Part shown: positions 43,380 through 52,701 of the stretch, one piece after another
Layout: each line of letters begins with the position of its first letter
Numbering within the stretch: position 1 is the stretch's first letter
Assembly: GCA_023053545.1 (NCBI GenBank)
Contig: JAKZAN010000069.1
Location: 124,001 to 188,000, forward strand
Direction of reading: 5' to 3'
Length of the DNA: 64,000 bases
Source: Lepidurus packardi
Taxonomy: Eukaryota > Arthropoda > Branchiopoda > Notostraca > Triopsidae
Made by a program: the position numbers and the translations under genes
The notes under the pieces: model-generated
The model's database searches: none
What the model was told of the DNA's origin: nothing
The model's input: the letters and a program-made list of their open reading frames with translations, nothing else

Positions 43380-46300
43380 TCACATGTTTTCTTCGTGAAC
43401 TTGACTCACGTTTCCAAGCCCCATTTCCTCAATGCAAAAGTTGTGCTTCGGGGCCGGCAGTGCTTTGGTTAGGGCATCGGCTATCATTTTTTCTGTCCTG
43501 CAGTGCACGGGCAGAATCTCGTTTCTCTCAAAAACTTCGCGGATAAAATGATGGCGCACGTCGATATGTTTGGTGCGTGCATGAAAAACGGGGTTTTTCA
43601 CAAGTTCCCCCGCCCCACGATTATCATTATGCAAGGGGACCGGTCCCTGGGGTGTATCCAACTCAGCCAGAAAATTTCGCAAATAAATGGCTTCTTTCGA
43701 CGCTTCTGATAGAGCCATGTATTCCGCTTCCGTCGACGATAATGCTACAGTTCTCTGTTTCCGAGCCTCCCAACTTATGGCAGCACCGGCCAATTTAAAC
43801 ACGTAACCCGTGTATGATCTCCTGTTATCAGGACAATTGGCCCAATCTGCATCTACAAACCCCTGGAGTCCATCTTCGTCTCGTCCGTCATATGTCAATC
43901 CAAAGTTTTGGGTTCCTTTCAAATACCGCAACACCCTTTTTGCTGCACGCCAGTGCTCTTCTCCATAACAGGTGTTGAACTGGCTCAACGCACTTACCGC
44001 ATATGATATGTCCGGTCTAGTTGAGACGGCGAGGTACATTAGGCAACCAATCAGGTTCTGGTAAGGGTACTCTATTTTCACCCCTTTTTCTTGCTGTGGC
44101 TTTCTCAAAACTTCGCTAGGGTTCATGGGTGTACTGACCGGGTTGCAATCGGACATTTCAAAACGTTGCAACAACGACTCAACGTACTTCTGCTGCTTCA
44201 TGGTAATGGTTCTCCTTTTAACGTCTTGTTCGAACTCTATCCCCAAGCAGTAATGGATCTTACCCAGGTTTGTCATTTGGAAACTGTTGCTAAGATTCAA
44301 CTTGATCTTCTGCATCTCGTCCGAGTCATTAGTTGCAATAAGTATGTCGTCTACATAAATTGCTACTACCTGGATGGTTTCGTTGACCGTCTTTGTGTAG
44401 ATACAGTTGTCAGTCTTTAAAGGGGAAAAGCCCAACTTTTTGAGCTCTTCATCCAAACGCAAATACCACTGGCGTCCTGATTGTTGCAGACCATACAGGG
44501 CCTTGTTCAATTTGCAAACTTTATTGCCGCCTTTCAGCTTTTGCAGCCAATCTCGGGCAATATTTAAAAGTTGAGGGTTGGAGACTTCACTGTCAGCCTT
44601 CGAAACATATTCTATCAGAAGCGGCTCCAGTTCATCAGGAACTTCCATATACACTTCTTCTTCAATCTTCCCGTTCAAGAACGCCGTCACCACATCCATT
44701 TGGTGAACAATTAAGCCCTTTTTGACCGCAAGTGCCATTAGGGTTCGGATCGAGCCTATTCTAGCGACGGGTGAAAAGGTTTCTTGATAATCCACTCCTT
44801 CGAGTTGCGAGTATCCTTTAGCTACAAGGCGAGCTTTTCTTCTTTCAATATGGCCGTCTGCACGGAACTTCGTCTTCAGAACGAATCGGTTTCCGAGCGG
44901 TTTCCGACTGATTTGCAGATCAACTAAATCCCACGTGCCGTTGACCATGTGGGCCTTGAATTCTTCGAGCATTGCTGCTTTCCACTCCTTGCTATTATCT
45001 CCGTTCAGAGCTTCTTTGAGGTTAAGCGGATCACTGGACGTAACTAGATTGACTTGTTGTTCAGTTGAAGATTCATCAGTAGCTTGCGACTCCGCTGGGA
45101 CTGATGCAAACTTATAGATCTTCGTTGGCCTGCCTGGTTTCCCAGTTCTTGCTAGACGTGGCCTACCAGGCATCTTCCTTTTTTTAATCGTAACCAACGA
45201 TTCAGGGTTCGTGCTGGAGCTATCAGTCCGGGCTCTATCAGTCCGGGCTCTTTCGTTATTCGGGGCTACTGGAATCTCCAAATCAATCTCTTCCTCTTCG
45301 CGCTCAATGCTCTTCTCTTCGTTGAAAGCTTCAGGAGTGGCGCACTGGTCATCTTGTAGAATCTCTTCATATCTTCCTTCGGTTTGAAATTTGTTAAGGA
45401 ATTTGACGTCTCTACTGACTATGATTTTCCGCTCCGTCAGTGACCAAAGTCGATAAGCTTTCGCTTCAGACGAGTATCCTACGAATACGCATTCCTTACT
45501 TCTGGGTGCAAATTTGTCCTTAGTGGGACTTTTATCGAGCGCGAGTGCTAAACATCCAAACTGCTGACAATGCGCAACAGTTGGCTTCTTTCCGGTCCAC
45601 ACTCTGTAGGCTGTTTCCCCACATAGCGCTCGCGATGGGCAACGATTTCTCACGTAATTTGCAGTGGAAATGGCTTCAGCCCAGAATCTCGGTGGTAAGT
45701 TCGATTGTATCATCATACAGCGAGCAGCGTCGAGCAAAGTTCTATTCTTGCGTTCAGCAATACCGTTTTGCTGAGGCGTGTACGGAACTGTTGTTCTACG
45801 CTGTATGCCTTCCAGCGAGAGATACGCGTTGAACTCTTTGTTGCAAAACTCTTTGCCATTATCTGTTTGCAGGAATTTAATCTTCTTACCCGTTTGCTTT
45901 TCTACTGCAGCTTTGTACATTTTGAAAGTGGCGAAAACATCGCTCTTCCTCTGCAAAAAGCGAACCTCAGTCCAGCGGGACTTATCGTCGACAAAAACGG
46001 AAAAATACAGAGACCCTCCAATGGACCCTGTTCGCATTGGACCGCAAATATCGGCGTGCACGATTTCCAAGAGATCCGGTGAACGCTGGCCGTTGTTAGG
46101 ATCCTTGGTTGGGAAGGGAGTTTGGGTCTGTTTTCCCTTCACACATGTCTCGCACATGTCAAGGAGGTCTCGGCTATTAAAAGTCAGTCCCCAGGCCTTT
46201 TTCTGAATTGCCATTTGTCGCAACTGTGTCCCGTTCAAATGGCCAAGTCGCTCATGCCACTTCATGATGTTGGACTTGCTCTGCGTTTCAGACAAAAGGT

Positions 46301-47507
46301 TTGCGCTTTCCACTAAGTAGAGATTTCCCTTTCTGTGTGCTACCAAGATTGCTTCGCGATTTTCGTCCATAACGTAGGCTGCGTCTCGCTTAAAGACAAC
46401 TTCGTAGCCTTTGTCCACGATCTTTCCAACCGACATAAGGTTCGTCTTTAACTCCGGGACATGGAGAGCTTGAAACAACGTCGCGTTAACACCATCGCCG
46501 ATTGCAAGCTTCACGTCGCCTACACCAGTTATTTCCGCAGTCTGATTGTTTGGCAGGTGCAGAGCTTTGCGGAGTGTCTTCATGTTCAGAAAACGGCCAG
46601 TTTCTGAAGTCATGTGGGAAGTCGCTCCACTATCAAGGCACCAAAACTTCTTTTCAGGCAGACTCGAAACGTTGTGAAGGGCGTATTCAACAGCTGCGTT
46701 GGAATCCTCTTGATCATCTGTGACGGGCTTTGGCGCTAGACACTCGGCCGCCCTGTGACCAGGTTTCTTACAACGGTAGCATTTAAACTTGGCTCCTTTG
46801 ACTTGCTTCTCGCTCTGGTTTATTTTGCTACGCTCCATGCGATTACCTCGCTTAGCGAACATGGCTTTCGTTGAGTCTTCCTCCTCTTGACTACTCCTCG
46901 CTTGAGATTCCTCCAGTATTTTTATCCTCAGAGCCTCGGGCTTTGGTAATTCATCTCGTGATTCAATCGCGCAGCGAAAATTGTCGAAGGCACAGGGTAA
47001 ACTGTACAGAAGCATTATGGACAACAGATCATCGTTAACTTCAATGTCCATTTCTTGCAATTTATCAACCGTGTCGAAAAACTCATCCAAGTGTTTCTTC
47101 ACGTTTTCGGCTTCTTTCAGCTTAGCCAGGGTGAGGCGCTTCAACAAGGTGGCTTTTCTCGCCGGACCTTTCGATTGATAAATGCCTTCAAGCTTTAGCC
47201 ACAACTCGCTGGCTGTCTTGCAGTTTTTCACTTGTTTGAGTTCGGACGCACTTATACACAGGATCAGGTCAGCTTTTGCCTTTTTGTCCCCTACTTCCCA
47301 AGCTCGAATTGTAGCAGCATTTTCAGTTGGCTCCGGTTTTACACTTGAACCGTCCACATACTGCCAACCGTCAGTCTTTACCAGTAAAGCTTCGGCTTGA
47401 AGCTTCCACGTGTCATAATTGTCCTTAGTCAAAGGTTCGATTCGAAACTTTGCTTCTGCCATATTTCTGGACAGAGATTCAATCACTCTTGAAACGCGAA
47501 AGTCCAA
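43380..47507 (-). CDS. Copia Gag-Pol polyprotein
   Basis: Intact 1375-codon ORF. Rough residues: gag (UBN2/DUF4219-like) starting at the second Met, MAEAKFRIEPL (about 16-200); zinc knuckle CYRCKKPGHRAAEC (about 240); aspartic protease WCLDSGATSHM (about 293); pre-integrase zinc region with KWHERLGHLN and CETCVKGK (415-450); integrase core with DICGPM (about 486), QTDNGKEF (about 546) and GIAERKNR (about 582), giving D-D-E; Copia-type RT (RVT_2) with LVAKGYSQ (about 892) and IYVDDILIA (about 1055); RNase H with SSTEAEYMAL (about 1258), NDNRGA and TKHIDVRHHF (about 1310). All active-site motifs are present, in the order protease-integrase-RT-RNase H that defines Copia. The first ATG gives MDFRVSRV; MAEAKF at about 47462 is the more likely start. 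Confidence 0.95.
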   Translation of the reverse strand: MDFRVSRVIESLSRNMAEAKFRIEPLTKDNYDTWKLQAEALLVKTDGWQYVDGSSVKPEPTENAATIRAWEVGDKKAKADLILCISASELKQVKNCKTASELWLKLEGIYQSKGPARKATLLKRLTLAKLKEAENVKKHLDEFFDTVDKLQEMDIEVNDDLLSIMLLYSLPCAFDNFRCAIESRDELPKPEALRIKILEESQARSSQEEEDSTKAMFAKRGNRMERSKINQSEKQVKGAKFKCYRCKKPGHRAAECLAPKPVTDDQEDSNAAVEYALHNVSSLPEKKFWCLDSGATSHMTSETGRFLNMKTLRKALHLPNNQTAEITGVGDVKLAIGDGVNATLFQALHVPELKTNLMSVGKIVDKGYEVVFKRDAAYVMDENREAILVAHRKGNLYLVESANLLSETQSKSNIMKWHERLGHLNGTQLRQMAIQKKAWGLTFNSRDLLDMCETCVKGKQTQTPFPTKDPNNGQRSPDLLEIVHADICGPMRTGSIGGSLYFSVFVDDKSRWTEVRFLQRKSDVFATFKMYKAAVEKQTGKKIKFLQTDNGKEFCNKEFNAYLSLEGIQRRTTVPYTPQQNGIAERKNRTLLDAARCMMIQSNLPPRFWAEAISTANYVRNRCPSRALCGETAYRVWTGKKPTVAHCQQFGCLALALDKSPTKDKFAPRSKECVFVGYSSEAKAYRLWSLTERKIIVSRDVKFLNKFQTEGRYEEILQDDQCATPEAFNEEKSIEREEEEIDLEIPVAPNNERARTDRARTDSSSTNPESLVTIKKRKMPGRPRLARTGKPGRPTKIYKFASVPAESQATDESSTEQQVNLVTSSDPLNLKEALNGDNSKEWKAAMLEEFKAHMVNGTWDLVDLQISRKPLGNRFVLKTKFRADGHIERRKARLVAKGYSQLEGVDYQETFSPVARIGSIRTLMALAVKKGLIVHQMDVVTAFLNGKIEEEVYMEVPDELEPLLIEYVSKADSEVSNPQLLNIARDWLQKLKGGNKVCKLNKALYGLQQSGRQWYLRLDEELKKLGFSPLKTDNCIYTKTVNETIQVVAIYVDDILIATNDSDEMQKIKLNLSNSFQMTNLGKIHYCLGIEFEQDVKRRTITMKQQKYVESLLQRFEMSDCNPVSTPMNPSEVLRKPQQEKGVKIEYPYQNLIGCLMYLAVSTRPDISYAVSALSQFNTCYGEEHWRAAKRVLRYLKGTQNFGLTYDGRDEDGLQGFVDADWANCPDNRRSYTGYVFKLAGAAISWEARKQRTVALSSTEAEYMALSEASKEAIYLRNFLAELDTPQGPVPLHNDNRGAGELVKNPVFHARTKHIDVRHHFIREVFERNEILPVHCRTEKMIADALTKALPAPKHNFCIEEMGLGNVSQVHEENM

Positions 47508-47549
47508 GCGTTAGCACGTAAAAGGGGAACTTCACTGGCAAGGGTTTCT

Positions 47550-47563
47550 CTGGGCCCATAACC
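47550..47563 (-). promoter_or_regulatory. Copia primer-binding site (internal tRNA-iMet)
   Basis: Directly after the 5' LTR the minus strand reads GGTTATGGGCCCAG. This is complementary to the anticodon-stem region of initiator tRNA-Met rather than to a tRNA 3' end, the half-tRNA priming known from Drosophila copia. Confidence 0.85.
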
Positions 47564-47761
47564 TGTTGTAAATATTTGATCGAAAACACTCTTTCTGTGA
47601 AACGATAACACAACTGTATTGTTGGAAGTATTGAGGAAGACTGCCCAGGTTACAACGGAAGGTAGAAAGGGAAAAAACAGAAAAGGAAACAAAGGGGAAA
47701 GCTGACAGAAACAAAAGAGAACAAGGAAGTGTTGTGTCCAAATTTAGGACTCAACACAACA
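47564..47761 (-). repeat. Copia 5' LTR (right on plus strand)
   Basis: 198 bp, TG...CA. Promoter end of the element; satellite type 1 begins in the next base. Confidence 0.93.
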
Positions 47762-49125
47762 AAATCAGTAATTCATGAATTAAGTCAGCAATTCATTATT
47801 TAAATCAGTAATTCATGAATTAAGTCCGTAATTCATTAATTAAGTCAGTAATTCATTAATTAAATCAGTAATTCATGAATTTAGTCAGCAATTCATGAAT
47901 TAAGTCCGTAGTTCATGAAATAAGTCAGTAATTCAATAATTAAGTCAGGAATTCATGAATTAAGTCAGTAATTCAATAATTAAATCAGTAATTCAATAAT
48001 TAAGTCAGGAATTCATGAATTAAGTCAGTAATTCAATAATTAAATCAGAAATTAATTATTTATGTTATGAATTAATTAATTAAGTCAGTAATTCATGAAT
48101 TAAGTCCGTAATTCATGAATTAAGTCCGTAATTCATGAATTAACCAGTAATTCATTAATTAAGTCAGTAAATCATGAAATAAGTCTGTAATTCATAAACT
48201 AAGTCAGTAATTCATGAATTTAGTCAGTATTTAATGAATTAAGTCAGTAATTCAATAATTAAGTCAGGAATTCATGAATTAAGTCAGTAATTCAATAATT
48301 AAAACAGAAATTAATTATTTATGTTATGAATTAATTAATTAAGTCAGTAATTCATGAATTAAGTAACTAATTCATGAATTAAGTCCGTAATTCATGAATT
48401 AAGTCAGTAATTCATGAATTAAGTCAGTAATTCATTAATTAAATCAGTAATTCATGAATTAAGTCAGTAATTCATGAATTAAATCAGTAATTCATGAATT
48501 AAGTCAGCAATTCATTAATTAAATCAGTAATTCATGAATTAAGTCAGTAATTCATGAATTAAGTCCGTTGTTCATGAAATAAGTCAATAATTCGATAATT
48601 AATTCAGGAATTCATGAATTAAGTCAGTAATTCAATAGTTAAATCAGAAATTAATTATTCATGTTATGAATTAATTAATTAAGTCATTAATTCATTAATT
48701 ATGTCAGTAATTCATGAAGTAAGTCAATAATTCATGAATTAAGTCAGTAATTCATTAATTAAATCAGTAATTCATGAATTTAGTCAACAATTCATGAATT
48801 AAGTCCGTAGTTCGTGAAATAAGTCAGTAATTCAATAATTAAGTCAGGAATTCATGAATTAAGTCAGTAATTCAATAATTAAATCAGTAATTCAATAATT
48901 AAGTCAGGAATTCATGAATTAAGTCAGTAATTCAATAATTAAATCAGAAATTAATTATTTATGTTATGAATTAATTAATTAAGTCAGTAATTCATGAATT
49001 AAGTCCGTAATTCATGAATTAAGTCCGTAATTCATGAATTAAGTCCGTAATTCATGAATTAAGCCAGTAATTCATTAATTAAGTCAGTAAATCGTGAAAT
49101 AAGTCTGTAATTCATAAACTAAGTC
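47762..49125 (+). repeat. Satellite type 1 array, between Copia and BEL-3
   Basis: 20-bp monomers AAGTC(A/C)GT plus AATTCATGAATT and variants (AATTCAATAATT, AATTCATTAATT). A longer variant with AAATTAATTATTTATGTTATG recurs about every 260-340 bp (near 48047, 48308, 48648, 48948), marking a higher-order unit. No ORF. The last five bases AAGTC are the BEL-3 target duplication. Confidence 0.93.
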
Positions 49126-49789
49126 TGTTCCGGATGGAATCCGGAAGCAAGTCAATGTCGGAGGGATAACTCCGAAACGCACGAATTGCCTTTGAATAAT
49201 CATTTTAATGTGCGACCCGCGACAGTTAGACCACTTTCCTGACTGCACGACTTACCCTTTGTTTTATGACAGTCCGTCGCTTGACCATCGAACTGGTATG
49301 CCTAAGCGGGGCCGGCTGCTGCCCGTTCTCGTGGAGGCTGGAACCAGAGGTCCAGCGATGGTCCATTATGTTGTAAAACTGGGCAGAAAATTGACTCCGA
49401 CGACTGACAGTTATTCAAGGGGTACCCTTTGCATGGAACCCCTTGAGAAGATTTGTTACCCAAAAAACCTAACTGCAGACACATGTGCGAAAGACATTTT
49501 CCGCATGGATCTAACAGACAAAGGACTTGTGACTATTTAACAGACTGTCTTTTTCGCCCAGGCAGTTACTTTTTAGTTTTTTCGTGAAAGGTGCTCTCGA
49601 ACTCGAACTCGAACTCGTACATCGCCTCGAAATTCGTCGAAGCATTGTGGCATAGAAATTTAGTGTTTTGTTAGTTTTTGTGTTTGTTCGCCTGGCAATC
49701 GGGCAAATATAGAATTAGTCACAAACCACACCGATCTCGTTTCCTTCGTTAAAACTTCGTTCGTCCAATGCGTCGTTCCACGCATTTCA
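49126..49789 (+). repeat. BEL-3 5' LTR
   Basis: 664 bp, TGTTCCGG...CATTTCA. It contains the short repeat CTCGAACTCGAACTCG near 49597 and a TTTAATGTG stretch. Differs from the 3' LTR at about four positions. Confidence 0.93.
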
Positions 49790-49807
49790 TGGTGCATCGA
49801 CCGGGAA
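49790..49807 (+). promoter_or_regulatory. BEL-3 primer-binding site, tRNA-Gly type
   Basis: TGGTGCATCGACCGGGAA begins in the base after the LTR. It differs from the BEL-1 site at one position and from the expected tRNA-Gly complement at two. Confidence 0.75.
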
Positions 49808-49913
49808 ACCTGTTCTGAAATTCGCACATTCGTTTTGAAATTTACAAATCCGTTCCGAAATTTGTAATTTCTCCGAATCTCGAAAACTCGAATTGTGACA
49901 AATTTCATCGAAA

Positions 49914-50849
49914 ATGGCCAGTAGACCCGTGGAAGATATAGATGTCGACGTCTCATCCATGGATGAAGAAGACGAAACCGAAGACGTTCCCGACCCAAAA
50001 TCCGCTATGAAACTCCGAACCCAATCTAAGATGAAGCTCTTAAAGTTTATCGAAGAAATTAATGATTTAATTGCAAATCGCGGCAGCCGTGGCGCTTTAC
50101 GTATTTTACGACGTGAAGTTGCGGAACAGTTGAACGAATATGTAAACCACCACGCCACATATATCCACGCCCGGAGATTGGAAGGCTCACGGTTAAAAAC
50201 TGCGCAGCGATACTTTCAAGGAGTAGAAGAAAGGACCAACAAGTGTTTTGCAGACGTGGAGCAATATCTTCAGGCACGGGCCGGCGAACCTGCATCTTCA
50301 ATTGCATCTTCAACTGTTTCCCAATCTATCTCTCGCACTTCTGCAAGGTCTTCCCGTCTTCGAGAGGCCGAATTGCAGCGAGCTGTAGCAGAGTTGGAAT
50401 TGCAACAAGTGGTTCGCGATAAAGTGCAAGAACAAACTGAGGATCAGGAGCTGCAAGAGATGCGGAGACGACAATCCGAAATACAATCTAGGCGGCAGCA
50501 GCAGAGGCTGGTCAACACGGTAGAGGCAAGACGAATGGAAGAAGATATTATTCGCAGAGGCGCCGAGGAAGATGGGGAGATTCCTGTTTCCTCACTAGCT
50601 AATTCCCGACTGATTGGTTCTGATGAAACGAATCTAGCTGTACCGGTCCACGAAGAACCGATACCCCAAATTCCTACCAACAGCCCCAACGCAGAAAGAA
50701 TTCGACAGATACCTCCACCATTGTTCCAACGACTGCCACAACAATCGGACATGGATTTGAATCGCTCATACCCCGTCCTTCGGGTCCGACTTACCGCCGA
50801 ACACCACCCGCAAATCGAGCCGTCTCATTCCCAACACCATCCAACATGA
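49914..50849 (+). CDS. BEL-3 Gag N-terminal part
   Basis: 311 codons from MASRPVEDIDVDVSS. An acidic start is followed by KLRTQSKMKLLKFIEEI and LIANRGSRGALRILRREV, a segment shared with BEL-1 gag, then a long charged coiled-coil-like region rich in Glu, Gln and Arg (about residues 145-225) and a Pro-rich tail. After DMDLNR (near 50765) the native protein appears to continue in another frame (PTYRRTPPANRAVSFPT), so the last 25 or so residues of this ORF are out of frame. Confidence 0.8.
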   Translation: MASRPVEDIDVDVSSMDEEDETEDVPDPKSAMKLRTQSKMKLLKFIEEINDLIANRGSRGALRILRREVAEQLNEYVNHHATYIHARRLEGSRLKTAQRYFQGVEERTNKCFADVEQYLQARAGEPASSIASSTVSQSISRTSARSSRLREAELQRAVAELELQQVVRDKVQEQTEDQELQEMRRRQSEIQSRRQQQRLVNTVEARRMEEDIIRRGAEEDGEIPVSSLANSRLIGSDETNLAVPVHEEPIPQIPTNSPNAERIRQIPPPLFQRLPQQSDMDLNRSYPVLRVRLTAEHHPQIEPSHSQHHPT

Positions 50850-52701
50850 TTTCGAGCTCTGCAAGTTTAAATCACGCTGAGTTGGCATCGCAAAACTTCA
50901 CGGTTGCTACCAGAGCCGATGATTGGATCCAACGGCGCGAGGTTACACCGCTATTATCCGCAAATCCATCCCGGCTTGGCGCTCACTTACCGAAAATAGA
51001 TATTAAGAAGTTTTCCGGCGACCCGAAAGAGTGGCCCATGTTCATATCGTCGTTCAAGACCCTCGTTCATGACGTTGCCCCTTCCGATTCATATCGTTTG
51101 TCTCTTCTTCGTACATATCTCCACCCGAACGTCTCCCAGAGCATTGCAGACTCGCTCCATAGCCCTCAACTTTATTGGCAAGCACTCGAAGAGCTTTACC
51201 ATCGATACGGTAACCCACATCTCGTTTCTCGTGCTTACCTTCGCGATCTAATCGATCTCCCAACCCTTCATACCGATAACTTCGAACCCCTCAAATCTTT
51301 CGCCATGAGGCTTCATGGAATCGCTTCCACACTCGATCATACTGGTTATGGGCACTAGCTGAATTCTGGTGGCATACTGGAGCAAGTTATGAACAAACTT
51401 CCTGACAAACTACGAAGTGAATGGGGTAGACAGCTCGTCAAAATCCTCCCCACTAGGTCGCCCACACTCAGGGACCTTGACAACTGGTTAAACGAGTATG
51501 TCACTGCAGAGATGATGGTCCGGCCCCTTTTCGCAGTCCCGAAGAACACTGGCAATGGTAAACGGACGAATGACCCGAAGCCGAGCCAGACGAAATACCC
51601 CGCACACCCCACCTTTCCAACGGTATTGGCAACCGCTGATGACCTTTCCGCATCGCAACGAAAATGCTGTTTTTGCGATGAAAGGCACGACCCTGCTAGC
51701 TGTCCCATGTTGTCATCGAAGACCCCAAACGAACGAGCTCAACTAGCCAAGGAAAAGGGATGTTGTTTTCGCTGTCTCGTACAACAACACATCTCGAAAG
51801 ATTGCAAACGAAAGCGTGAATGTGGAACCGATGGTTGCAAATCTTTCCATCATCCCTTGCTGCACGGCGCTGAAAGAGTCTTCCCTAGACGAGCTACGAC
51901 CGGAGAGCAGGCCTTCCGGAAGCCCAGTGACGCTTCAACTTCACATGGGCATGTGGGCACCACTGCTACCTCAACTGCCGAGGCCATCCTTTTATCAATT
52001 GTTCCGATTCGTTTACAAGCAAATGGACGCCAATTCCACACTTTCGCGCTATTGGATTCAGGAAGCGAAGTTTCTCTAATTCACGAAAGAGCAGCTAAAC
52101 AGCTTAACCTCGAAGGTCCATCTCGATTGCTTCGCCTGGGTACCTTCCATGGAAGCGACCCAGAATTTTTGAGCCAAACTGTTAGTTTCGAAGCCGCATC
52201 TAAGGATGGACGTTGTTGCTTCAAAATACCTAAAGCTAGCACCGTTCCGAAACTCAATCTGTCCCGAAGAAAGATCAATTGGCCAACCGAAAAATCGAAT
52301 GGAGTCATTTAGCAAACCTCGATATACCTTTGATTGACTCCACGCAAGTTACCGTTTCGATCGGCATGGACGTACCGGAAGCCCACGAGCATTTGGATAT
52401 GCGGAAGCCACTGGATGGATCACGAGGGACTACAAGCCTTGTTAACACCGTTTGGTTGGTGCGTTGTTGGATCGTTTGCCCAACCCGCAAGGACCAAAGG
52501 CGCTGTGTTTCCTCACGTCAACTTCATCCATGGCAATAATCCCGAATCCGACCTTGACGCCACTGTTCAAAACTTCTGGAGCATTGATTCTCTTGGCGTT
52601 AAGATCATCGATAATCCGAAAACTCAAGAAGAAACACGAGCACTGGCCATTCTGGAAAACCCACCACTCGACATAGTGGCGAACGCTACGAGATTGGCCT
52701 T
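50846..52701 (+). pseudogene. BEL-3 Gag C-terminal part and protease, multiply broken
   Basis: DUF1759-type gag (LPKIDIKKFSGDPKEWPMF, HRYGNPHLVSRAYL) runs to an in-frame TAG at 51356-51358 within HTGYGH and reopens directly (LNSGGILEQVMNKLP). It continues with knuckles CCFCDERHDPASCP and CCFRCLVQQHISKDC and the protease LLDSGSEVSLI. Three frame changes follow: near 52270 (after NLSRR), near 52425 (before LLTPFGWCVVGS) and near 52660 (after LAILEN). These sit in the protease-RT linker. It cannot make the full polyprotein unless rescued by frameshifting or supplied in trans. Confidence 0.8.

Larger units (their letters stand above)
43150..47761 (-). mobile_element. Ty1/Copia LTR retrotransposon, full length, apparently intact
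   Basis: Two 198-bp LTRs (43150-43347 and 47564-47761) with TGTTG...CAACA ends, differing at two positions by eye (about 1%). It has a Copia-type internal tRNA-iMet primer site, a polypurine tract and one uninterrupted ORF of 1375 codons. The flanks do not form a target duplication (GATTC on the left, AAATC on the right), and they belong to different satellite types. The element could be active by its coding content. Confidence 0.95.

Noticed and set aside
49208..49540. 110-codon ORF in the BEL-3 LTR as a possible accessory or env gene
   Set aside because: It lies wholly within the LTR, is truncated to 68 codons in the other LTR by the TTAGGCAAGG change, and shows no signal peptide or membrane segment.
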